Of a stretch of DNA of 64,000 nucleotides, positions 25,601 to 37,400 are shown one piece after another. The DNA comes from Hydractinia symbiolongicarpus (taxonomy: Eukaryota > Cnidaria > Hydrozoa > Anthoathecata > Hydractiniidae): NCBI RefSeq assembly GCF_029227915.1, contig NC_079888.1, positions 7,001,001 to 7,065,000 on the forward strand, given 5' to 3'. Positions within the stretch are counted from its first letter, which is position 1, and every line of letters begins with the position of its first letter. The position numbers were made by a program, and so were the translations under genes. The notes beneath the pieces were generated by a model. The model was given only the letters and a program-made list of their open reading frames with translations. It made no database searches and was not told where the DNA came from.

Positions 25601-28600
25601 ATGAGTTATTATCAAGATTCAAAAGTTTTTGCTCAGTTACTCGGGGAAGATGACAAGAAGTTGCATACTACAAAGAAAGAAGCAAATGTTAGCAGACAAA
25701 TTGATTTACATGAGACTGGTGAAGCAAGTTTAGCACCTGATATTATCAGATGTACTATGACATGCAGTAATGTTAAAGTGAGTCTTCGCTTTATTGCATT
25801 TTTATTAGTTGGTTTGTTCCAAACCAATTTCATGAAGAACTACGTTTATATGTGCAAAACATTAATTAAGATGTAATTGTGACTTAAAAGTTTCTGTTCA
25901 TTTCCTAAACAAGTCAAAAAGAAAGGAAAAATCTAATCCTTGAAGCACTTTTTAAGCTGCATGCAAAATTTTTACAAGTTTTCACTTAGTTGTTTAAAAT
26001 ATATGTAATCTTTTTCATGTCGTCTTTGTTGTTTTGACAAACAAGGGGTATCTTATTTTCTGAATATTTTGGTGCAAGAAATGATAAAATAAAGATATTT
26101 TTTTAAACCTTATTTTTTCTTCTCTTTTCCCTATTTATTTTCCCATTCATGTTTTTCTTTTTTCGTTTGTTTATATTTTGTTTTTTTAACTGTTAATGCC
26201 TCTCTTTCCATGTATTCTTTTGTTTCCATGTTTGTGCTCTTTCCAGGTGTTATTGTCAACTTTCTCTCAACCCTTTTTAAACGTGCTTAAATGTTCCATA
26301 ACCTCTTCATCTCCACATTCCCTCATCCTTTCTTTCCCTTGATTGTTTAAGATGTTATTCATTTCCACCCTCGTCCTTATTATTTTTGTATATACCTGCA
26401 CTTATTTTGATTTCTTTTAAATTTTTACTTTGTTTTGTTGTCCTACGTTTTTCCATCTTTTTTCTTATTCATCACTTTGGTATGCTGTACTTCATCCCTT
26501 TAAAAAATAAATTCAATGAATGCTCAGAATAAACTTGTAAACCAATGTTTTTCGTCCCTCAATTAAAATTTGGTATTCTTTTTTAGAAAATTATACTCCG
26601 AAAGTACATTTTATGATTGAAAAAATATTGTATATTATATCCTTAAAATTTAAATAAATTGAGCTTTTTATTATCAACTACATTTTTTAACCCAAACCTG
26701 AAAGAAAAGATGTGCTTATATTTATAAATGCTATGATCCATATTGTTAGAAAAAGTATGATCCTATCCTATTTGTTGTCAATTTTTTAAGCAAAACTGTG
26801 TTAAGGTAATGTTCTAAAGGTGCTGTTTATTCTTGGAGATTTAACAGCCTGAATAATTTTCTTAAAAACTAGGTTCTAACAAAAAAGACGTTGAAAGTGG
26901 GTAAACAAGTTATTGCGTTTCTTTTCATGCAGCAACCTGTTTGCTTAAAAAAAGCAAATTATAAACGCTCGAAAACTGATAAAAATTATTGCGCCTTCAC
27001 TTTACGCAATTAAAGAGAGATTATTGTAACTCAAAATGAAATTAAACAAAACGAAATAAATACGATAGGTGTAGACTGTGAAACAAAAAGAATGATCAGT
27101 GTGCTAAAACGGTCGTCATCAGGAGCAAGTGCCATTTCTTCCCTGTTTCTGTAAATCATGTTTCACCTACATGACAGTGAACAAACTCCTTGCAATTAAG
27201 GAAGATCCTGTTTGTTTTTCTTAGAAAATATGAAGTGTGATTAATGATTAGTGTTGTGAATCAGGATACATCGATGCTTTCCCTAAATGGAAAATAGTTT
27301 AAGAATCAGTTGATGTTAACATGAACAGCCAATGTGTATACTCTTGATATTTTAACTTATAGACACATATGTGATTCTCTTTCTTGCTTGTTTTTTTTTG
27401 TTATTTTCAGCATATTAAACAAAGTCATCATACACATATGGTTTCTATAACTAGACTTATTACCCCACTGTTGAGTATTTTCAAATGTTTACCTTTACTT
27501 GAACGTTCTGGGAAAATTTGATTTTTTTTTCTTTACGTGACCAGTCTATATGATGCTGCATTAACCGACATCAAAACAAAAACAAAACAAGTTATTTAAA
27601 GTGTTAGAAAAATGTCAATTACTACTTTTTTGTCTGGTAGATGATAGTTTATTTTACCATTTAAATGAAATAGACGAATTCTTAGCAGGACAACAGTCAA
27701 AAGATACAAAATATAGGCAGAAAAGTGGCCAATCATTCGGTAAGAAAAACATTGATTGGAAAGCTTTTGGATGCAAATGTCCCCTAAGTTTATGTAGCCC
27801 AACACAGTGTTCACAAAAATGTTGATTCGTGCAGAAATTACAAATGGCCAAATGATTAATAAGCCATTATTAAATAACTTAAATGGTTTTATGAATTTTT
27901 CTTCTCCACTCAAATTGTCCGGTTTGAACATGATACAGTATTACACCACAATCAGTCTGTGCTAAGAACCATTTAAATCGGTTTAAATTGACAGTTTAAA
28001 GGTAAAGAGGAACAACTTATAAATTTTGTTTATAATTTGTAATTCCTTTCGTAAATTAAGTAAATTAAAGTGCACGCGACTTTAAGTTTTATATAAAAAA
28101 GATTATTTACAACATTTGAGAATAAAGAAATAATGCACCAAACGTTTCAATAATTGCAATGTATTAGCTTTTATCATATAAAATTAGAAATTTTTGCGAA
28201 TTGACACACAAAATACATGCACATTACCTTGACAACCTACTCACTCTCTTGTACACCTTTGGTCCCCTTTTAATTCCTGTGAATGCCTCCCTTGCAACAT
28301 ATTTGTTTTTTAAGTATTTTTTTGACACTTCTTCCTGCCACTCTAATTAATTACTACATGTATTGACAGTATAGACAATAAATGTTTCTTAAATTTCAAA
28401 TATACACCGAAATTGACTGCATAAGTTTAGACACATCAAGAGTTAACTTTTTACTCATAAAAAAAACATACATTCAGGTTTAAGTGTTTTAAAATCGTAA
28501 CTTGATTGAATTGGTGTGTATGTTCAGACTTTTGGAACTAAAAACGAACACAACTCTTTAACGACGTTTCGGCCGTACGACGGCCATTTTCAAGTATAGC

Positions 28601-30612
28601 TATTTACAATTGACAAATTCAACACTATACACAAAATATCGTACGATATATCATCGTACGATCAAATATTCCGTAGGGGCAAGTCAATTATCTGAAAATA
28701 GAAATAATGGCATTGATGCAATATTTCTATTAAGAATTGGCTTATCCCTACGGATTAACAAGCTTTCCTTCAATTCCAAATCAAAATTATTAGATGCGGA
28801 GGAGATAATAGAAAAATTATCTAAAGATGGTCTATTTTTACAGAAAACAACATGCTCCAAAACCGCACTAGGGTTAATAGAAAAATCCGTCAAATCTATT
28901 AACCCTAGTGCGGTTTTGGAGCATGTTGTTATCTGTAAAAATAGACCATCTTTAGATAATTTTTCTATTATCTCCTCCGCATCTAATAATTTTGATTTGG
29001 AATTGAAGGAAAGCTTGTTAATCCGTAGGGATAAGCCAATTCTTAATAGAAATATTGCATCAATGCCATTATTTCTATTTTCAGATAATTGACTTGCCCC
29101 TACGGAATATTTGATCGTACGATGATATATCGTACGATATTTTGTATATAGTGTTGAATTTGTCAATTGTAAATAGCTATACTTGAAAATGGCTGTCGTA
29201 CGGCCGAAACGTCGTTAAAGAGTTGTGTTCGTTTTTAAAATCGTGATTGACTTTATGTGCTTTTTCTTTTTATATCATGTGAATTAATTATAGGACTCAG
29301 TTGAGGATGTCAAACAGAGTGTGACACGTCGATTAGATTACGTCTTACAGACACTGCGAAATAATAGTGTAAAGGATAAGCAACATACCGTCCATAAGTT
29401 ATTGTCAACAACAGAAGATGGACTGTATCAAATGAAAGCTGAAGTTGTTGTTGATTTCCAAGATGCAAATACATATGAAAAAACTGTTAACTTCTTAGTG
29501 GAAAAACTTGAAAAAAGTATCAAAATTTCCAAGCCTGTGTTTATGCATTCTTCTGGAAAACTAAGCAGCCTCAGGTTGGTTTAATCTTTTGTGAAGCAAC
29601 AGCGTAATTGCTTTATGTATGAGCTACAACATTATAAATAACACAGAGAGCACTGTGTATGTTTTTACATTTTTTCAACTATAATTCGTGAGTAAGAGAT
29701 GTTTGTAAAAATACACGTAGGATATCAGAAATATCATGTTAACCCCACAAATAGCACAGTGTGTTGAGATGCTTATTTTTATATTACTTGTTTAGTAACC
29801 ATATTCTATTATTTCTTAACTGATCCCTTTCTACCTGTTTGCATAAAAGGATAATATAAGAACAACCATCCAAATTGTAGTATGATATGGTTTTGTTCCG
29901 TTTCTCTTTTGGGGTAAAAATGCGTAACAAGCTACAAAAAATCTGTTTCAAGGAATATTTTCAATATTTGCAATAATTATAATGTCTCACTTACCTTATT
30001 TTCTTATTAATTCTTAATTTTTTAATATTAATGTAAATCATCTGGGTAAAGTTTTTGTGTCAATATCACTGACATTGAAATATGTATGGTGTTTCATTGT
30101 TTATTCATTCTTGCTTTGTTTTGTGTAACAGCATTGCGATGTTGACAGATAATACTCCTGTTACTGTTGATACTACAGGATACCACAATCTAGAGGAGGT
30201 ACACAACAATCATGTTATACCACAGAACAAAGCAAAAATGAAAAGGAGTTCTTGTTTACATGCAATTCAAATATAACTTAAAAACAGTCCAACTCTTTGT
30301 TATGAATAGTAAATTTCATGCTAGATACTCTTTTTCCATTTTTTCCCTAGACGTCAAGCATGTTTGAATGCTGTTCAAAACTGTCGAACGAAAGCAACTG
30401 CGATCGCACAATTGTTGAATCAAAACCTTGGTTCCCCTCTTCTAATCACGGAAGAAGATACAATAGAATATACAGGAAATGGAATGTCGAATGTCAGCAA
30501 AGAAATAAATTCTTTTCAAGAGCACATTGAAAATAATACCTATACTGTCAGTGTGAAAGTTCATGTTGTTTTTGAATGCAAAGAAAGGACGAAAAACTCA
30601 AGACATAAATAA
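25601..30612 (+). CDS. IRAK1BP1: IRAK1-binding protein 1 homologue (SIMPL domain)
   Basis: Three exons in consistent phase: 25601-25777, 29294-29574, 30351-30612 (stop TAA), 239 residues against about 260 in human. SIMPL/DUF541 proteins have a duplicated alpha/beta fold. In vertebrates IRAK1BP1 binds IRAK1 and modulates NF-kappaB signalling; bacterial relatives are periplasmic, so the role here is an inference. Matching stretches: RRLDYVLQTLRNNSV, MKAEVVVDFQDANTYEKTVNFLVEKL, LRRQACLNAVQNCRTKATAI and LGSPLLITEEDTIEY. The basic C-terminus KERTKNSRHK resembles the human KR-rich end. The ATG at 25601 follows a strong acceptor (TTTTGTAG ending at 25590) by 10 bases, so a 5' UTR intron or a trans-splice site lies there. 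Intron 1 (3.5 kb) carries the Penelope inverted dimer. An AATAAA overlaps the stop codon. Confidence 0.92.
28487..29244. mobile_element. Inverted dimer of a 5'-truncated Penelope-like element
   Basis: Two 341-bp arms (28540-28880 and 28896-29236) are reverse complements with about 3 differences, separated by a 15-base spacer. The sense strand of each arm runs from the centre outwards. It encodes the end of a retroelement protein (VLEHVVICKNRPSLD, LELKESLLIRRDKPILNRN, then stop), resembling the GIY-YIG endonuclease end of Penelope-like elements. A shared 3' UTR follows, ending TTAACGACGTTTCGGCC in reverse. A perfect 12-base TTTTAAAATCGT flanks both sides (28487-28498 and 29233-29244) and looks like a target-site duplication, so the dimer probably inserted in one event. 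The GIY-YIG reading rests on motif memory. It sits in intron 1 of IRAK1BP1. Confidence 0.83.
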
Positions 30613-31496
30613 AATATACCTTGTTCGTATTAATTTTCATGTGTCCTAATTTCCGAGCAGTTGTGCAAAATAGTTAAGTTACAGAAATTACAGGTTTTGT
30701 GTGAAGATGAATATCTGCAAAAATATGCTTTTTAAGAAGCAGTGGAAATGATGCTACAATCTGTTTAAAACTCTGACTTTTGCTATATTTTTCTTGTTGG
30801 TTGTAGGGAAATTTGAAATTTGAACCATAATATTAATGCACACAAAATACGTTCTTAATTGTATCAAAAAGCGCAAAATAGATATTTTTTCACTATCCGA
30901 AAATTAATATGCATGAAAATTTGTACCAATAAAAGGTCATATTGTTTTGAATAAAATTAGGTAAATAAAAAAACTTTCTGAACTTACTAAACAAGAATTG
31001 TTCTTTTTGTATATTTTGGCTTTTTTAGAACAAACATTTTAACACAACTAAGAAATTAGTCTCTCAGATGAGGATAGAAATTTTTGGTAAAGGAAGTCTT
31101 GAAGCAAGACACTTTATTTTTTGTTTACTTTATGGTGACAATCACTTTCCTATCAAAATTTTGCTTTAGACAAGCAATGAAAAACGTTCTTTTTGCTGTG
31201 AGAACATTTTTTATCTTATAAAAATATTCTGATGTAGATTTTAATATATATTGTGTCGTATTTATTTTATGTAACGCTATGTAAATATGATATTTTAAAG
31301 AGAAAGTCAATATTTTGTAAACAAATATTGCGTTTTATTGAGAAAAAAGTTTGGATGTTGACATATGAAAATAACTTGTTATTTCACATTTTGTTTTAAT
31401 CAATGCGCTAAAAATCACAAAAATCTGAAACTCTTATATGTTGAAAGAATTTTTTATAAGACATGATTTATTTTTATTTTTAAAGTACCTTCATTG
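30613..31496. other. Intergenic, AT-rich
   Basis: 3' flank of IRAK1BP1 and presumed promoter of the next plus-strand gene. No repeats or genes recognised. Confidence 0.5.
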
Positions 31497-34400
31497 ATGT
31501 TTAATCTTTTACCAGTGCTGCTGTTCTGTCTTATTGTTGGTGAAATTAGAAACTGCAAATTTAAAAGTGAATTTAAAAATGTTGAAATTGTGAGAAGGTA
31601 TAATGATCCAGACTTAATAATATACAACGACATGCACGATGGAGAGCAATGTCCATCCTTATGCTTCGCTAAAGATGCTGTATTACTTCAAAAGGAACCA
31701 TGTACTTGTGAATGCAAAGCAAGCAAAGAAATTTACGATTCTTTGAATGAACGTTGTGAAAGCATGGGAAACAAGGGTAGTTGATTATTTCATTATCTTA
31801 TGAGTCATTATGTTTGTGAAATTATGCAGGTATTTAAGTGTAATTTCAATGTCTGGTTGATTGATAAAATTAAAGTGGCTTTTAAGGACTCTGTAAATAA
31901 AGAGGTGAGCTGATAAAGTAGTTTGTTGAAATTTATTTTTTATACTTTTTTTCATAATATTTATGGTATAAACGTCATTTTTTATTTAAGAAACATGTAG
32001 AAGTAAGCAAGCTCAATGTTTCTTAAGTTTTGTCCTATTTCAGGCTCAAATATTTGTTAGGTAATATTATTGTTCAAAAAGTTCAAAATACACCTTCACT
32101 GCCACTCTGTATTGAATTGAATAAAAAAGAAGACATTTCATTGCGATAAACAATGTGTTGTTTATTTGTGCAAACACGAAATTTCAAGAGCACACATCAG
32201 ATGATGTATTGTTCCCTGTTCCTAAGATTTCGTGTTTTTCTATAATGCAAAAAATGTTTCATCTTGATTTCTCGTTTTCAGCCTGCCCATGTTTCTTAGC
32301 TTTTTTCGTTCCTAAGCCTCATGTTTCTTATAAACGTTTTTCTAAAACAAAAAAAGATGTATATTCATAATTGTACAATTATATTGTGTGTTTCTAAATT
32401 TTAATCATGTTATTTTTCAGCCTGTGAAATTTGTGTAATGAATTCCAAAATTTTAACACTCCATGCCAATCAACAGAATTTAGCATTATGTGGGAAAGAA
32501 AATTTACGAGAAACTATTAGAGGTATATTTCTTTGTTTTGATGGAAGTATATGTTTGTTTCAATATTCATTCAAAAGCATTCTGCAAATGTTTTTGAGCT
32601 CAATTTAACCATTAACTATAATATTATTTTGCTTTGAAATATTATTTCATTTCCAAGAAAGTACGGAAGTATTCTTCCTATCACAATCTATGCTTTTTGC
32701 TACAATAATTTGTTGGCCCACGTTGTGTAAGCCTAGTTCCTGGTTTGTGGTCTGTTGGTAGCTATTTAAAAGCTAATGTAAAGAGGGATAAGTAGACGTC
32801 TTTTAATACTGTTTATAAGATTTAATTTTTTAGATGTTGATGAAAAAAGAAACTGTGCTGTAACTGGATTCCATTTTGAACATTATGGTTGGAAACAAAT
32901 TTCAAATCTTGTTACGAGACAAATATTCACATCTAATGGTAGCACTGTGGAGGTTTGTTTTCAAGTTTTTCTTAGAATTGTAAGAAGTATGGTGAAAGTT
33001 ATTAGGCTGAGTCAGCACATTTTGTGATTTAACAGGGGAATATCTCTTCAATGACAAGTCGTACCGTAGAAAACCATACCATTTTCCAAAACAACTTCCT
33101 GCCCTTTTTGAAATTATTACATATATGCTGACATCAGTATAAAAATGTAATAGACTAAATACTATATTTGTTGGAACCTAAAAATACTAATTAAACATTT
33201 TTCCAGTTCAATGTTGAGTAGTTGGTATTTTCTGGCACAGCCATGTAATGTTCTAGTGGTGTCTGATTTTAATTAATGTTCTGTGCAAAGTTTATCTGTC
33301 AAAATTCACCTCGTAACAACAAGTGTCTCTTGAAATGTAACCATTGTAAACAAGACAGCGACGTACTTGGGTAAACCACGTCACGTTTTGAGGTCTTCCA
33401 AAATCAATCTCGTGACAACGTTTCAGTAACTGTGGTTTGGTGAAAACATAACATTTCATTGTCACAGATAATAGATTTTTTTTCTTCCCGATATTAACCA
33501 GGTTATAAAAAAGACATAAGCAAGTCGACAAATCCAATTTATTTAACGAAAGCTTTTGGTCGTAACTTCAGCCATCTTCAGTCATAACATTTAACGCGTA
33601 ATTTATAGAAAATGTAACATAGAATGATTTCCTAATATGAACAAGTCATTATCACACTTCAGCATACGCACGAAAGCTGTATTCCTAGAAGAGTGATTAA
33701 TGAAACTTATAAAAAAGTACAATAGAGCTGAAGATACATTTCTATTGGGGCTGGTCTATCCCTATAGATCATAAGACTCTTCTTAATTTCCGAAAGAAAA
33801 TTGTTTTATGCCGATGTTATGACACTAAAGATGGCCAAAGTTTGCATTTGCCGACTCGGTTGTCGTTTTATGTCTACTTTTTGCACGAGTTATATTTTTC
33901 ATCAACCAGATACAAGTTAATTGCAACTTAGTTACCAGTTTGCTTCAATATTGTTCACATTGTATTGATTGTATTTAGTGGACTGGCGCCAAATGTCATC
34001 TTCACCTACTGTCGGGTTTGTTGATCAAATTAGATATGGTATGTAAACAGCCGCTTTCAGAGTCGTGTTTACTTGTGAAGATTCCTGGAAAACTGAAAGG
34101 TATTATTTTGTTGACTGAAGGATTTAAGAAGGTTTGATGTGTGTTAAGTGATAGTAGAGATATTATAGCTACTGTACTATGTAAAAATAAAATTACTTTA
34201 AAAAGGGGTAGTAGTTGACTGACTACATGAAGCCTTGATGAAGTTTTTGTTATAGTACCATAATTTTTATTCCTAGCTCTTTGATCCATCCTCCTAGCTA
34301 TGATGCTGGGATTTGAATATTTGTGCTTAAATTTATTTTTCTCGCAGCTGCAATGGTATTTATGGACATGATAGTAGATGTTTTTATAAGTGTTTTTTTG

Positions 34401-37400
34401 GAATAAAGCTGTGTGAATTGTAACCACTAGTCGTTAGCCCGTGAAAGAATCCACGGATTCGCCCGTCCTTTTTTACCGCATTTCGTGCGTCCCGCTACTT
34501 GCGCAGCTAAGCTACTATTTTGCGTGAAAGACAGACAGACGTATACGGGTGTTTTAATTGGAAAGGGTTAAGTTGTAAAAATTTATCCCAAAGGGAAAAT
34601 ATTAGACAGTTTATACTACCCCCAAGTTTGGTAGTGAGTTTAATTTCAACCTCTACATGTAGCTAGAGAGACCAAACTGCAGAGGAGGGAATATTTATGT
34701 TTATGTAGCATTTTGGTGCGACTGCCCTGACGAAAATATGAGGATAACAGTAAAGAAATTGGAAGACAAATAAACCTATCCTTTTAAATATGCCGGCTGA
34801 GTCTAACAAAATATTATATTAAAATATTATATAAAATATTTGCACTGGGTGAGACGTTGAAAATTAAAGAATCATGGGTAAGGGTCATATGAAATAATGA
34901 ACGACCAGTGTATGGATTTTATAACTTGATGAACGCCTAGGGTGAGGATCCTTAGAACTTATAAACGTCCTGGGTAAGATCTTATGAACTAATGAACGCT
35001 CTGAGTAAGAACCATAAGAACTAATAAATGACCAGTGTAAGGATCTTATAAGCTAATGAGCGTTAAGTGTAAGCACCGTAAAAACTGATGAACTAATAAA
35101 CGCCCAAGCGTAAATTTGGAGAAAATTTAAACTTAGCCATCTATTTATAAAAAATTGGAAGTTTCTTTAGTAGCAGTATGTAATGTAAAATCTTTCGTGT
35201 GTACTGAGGTCCACAAGTTACAATTCCAGAGATCAATGCTGTACACCAAAGTTAGCACTGTTGCAGGTCGTGTCAATGTTCTTGGTAATATGGTTAGGTA
35301 TATGGTAATATGGTATTATGGTATTATGGTTGTGGTTAGGAGGCTAATTTTGGTGACAGTTTTAGTTTCAGTCACTTCACTAATTGTCATCATTCTGGAA
35401 GTAGTGACGAGAAATCATGCTTTTACACGAACGATGTTTTTAAATGTTAAGCCATTGTGTTGTTTAAGCAATAATCTGTTTTTTTGTTTAACCTTATGTC
35501 ATTAATTGATGTATAATTAAAAACCTAATTAAGATGATGCTTTAAAAAGACCTTTCATCAATGACCCTTTAGATGAGTTTGTCTTTTCAAATTTTTTATG
35601 AATTTCATTGCATGTTCAATAGATTGTCATGAATTTCACATATAGAAATTAATCTATTGTAATCCGATTGTATAGTTCATACAACCATTCATTGGTAACG
35701 ATTTATTATCAAATGATTGGAATACGAATAAGTTATAAATAACAGGGAAATATGTCTTACAGTGTAAACATTTGTGTTGTGAAGGTTTGTAGAAGTAAAT
35801 GTTAAAGATATTTTTCTGTATGATAAGGCGGATGATTTAAACTTGAGAATTTCTTTCAGGTGATAGATTTAGGTTTGTTTGATTTCAGGATTATGTGAAA
35901 CTTTAAAAACTTCTTTTCCACTTAAGTAAGAAACGAATGGAGTGGAATAAATACTGCAATTTGATTGGTTGGTTACTAATACACGCTTATTTTATGAGAA
36001 TGTCAAAATTCTAACCAGGTTGGTCGTTATTTTTATTTCTCTATTTTTATAAACAATAGACCTATTGTTTTTACCTTAAGTCCCAGCCGATATTCTTATA
36101 AACCATATTCTTTATAAAGAAAAAGCGTGTATTCATTTGTTATGCTGAACACTATTCCTGTTCATAAAAAAGTGGATTTTTTTTCACATTCTCAAACCGA
36201 GAAAATGTTTATCAACCAATCAAGATAGAGTAATAGCAGTCACTTTCGTTTCTGAATGAACTTTAAGGGTACGTTAAACTCCGTTCCCAGGACTTGTTAG
36301 GCTTTTTATATGTGAACGGCCTAAGCAAGGCCTGTTCTGGCCGTCCAAATATAAAAAAGCCTAACAAGTCCTAGGGACGAGGTTGGGGTATGTTGTTAAT
36401 ACCTGTTAGCTGCACACTGGAATTGAAAAGCATAACAAGTAGATAAATACACTGAAATCTTTTTAATTTAAGTGTCAGTCAGAAAACTTTCACATTTGAT
36501 TTTGCTACCCACTCATTAACATGCACTTAGTGTGATAACAAACCTTAAAAGTAATAGGCTCACTTAAAACGTTAGTGTAAATGTACCTTTAGAGAGCTTA
36601 CTCCTGCTTGTCACTTTGTTTTTAATTGACAGAGTTTTGTGACAAGATAAAAATAAATACTACCCACGCTTGATTTGCTGATTGACAACCAACATCTGGG
36701 AGTCAGTTCAAAACAAATCCAGACAGTGGATATTAGTGTAACAGTTTAGTTTGCGCTGTGTGTTGTGAATTCCATTCTCACGTTCGTATTTTTCTCTATA
36801 GTTAAATAAAAACTGTTAGTTTTTCGTTTTACTTGTAAAATTCATGGAATGTGTGCTATCCAAAAAATGTTATTCGATTAATAAGCTTGATTTTAACATT
36901 ACGTCTATATGGTTTCTGTGTTGAATGATACCTGACCCCTTGTGTCGTATTACCTTGCTGCAAATTTTAGGTAGCTATACACCAAAAATGTAGGGAAGGT
37001 GGAAGGAGGAGGTGCTTTGGAAACATAAATTGGCCTTTTAATTCTCTTCACAAATCCTGATTCATTTTTTTTTGGCATTCACGTTTTTATAATAAAATGA
37101 ATGTTGTGCTTTCGAATTTTAAAGAGTTAGAAAGAGATAAAAAATATAGATAAATTTTGATATGGAATTGTAGTTGTTTTGCCATAAAAGTTGTAGGCTT
37201 GTACTACTAAGAAGATGGCTAAATTAAGATGTATTAAGGTCGTCTGTTTGTCTGATTACACGTTGTAACAGAATTTAAATTTTATTGTTTGATACATTTT
37301 TTGGAAACGATATCAACTGAAACGTTAAAAGATTGTTTCCGTATCTAGGATCTAGTGTATAACTTTTAATGAACAATTTGTGTTCAATGAATTGTTACAA

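Noticed and set aside
28610-29166. Two near-identical 160-residue open frames on opposite strands
   Set aside because: They arise from the Penelope inverted dimer: each frame runs antisense through one arm and in sense through the other. Not genes.
30131-30200. Possible extra IRAK1BP1 exon (SIAMLTDNTPVTVDTTGYHN)
   Set aside because: Exon 29294-29574 joins exon 30351 directly in phase and matches the family (LRRQACL), leaving no room for it.
35155-35505. 116-residue plus-strand frame with a hydrophobic stretch
   Set aside because: No ATG start, runs over GGTAATATGGT simple repeats, and no splice sites in a phase that would repair the membrane-protein model.
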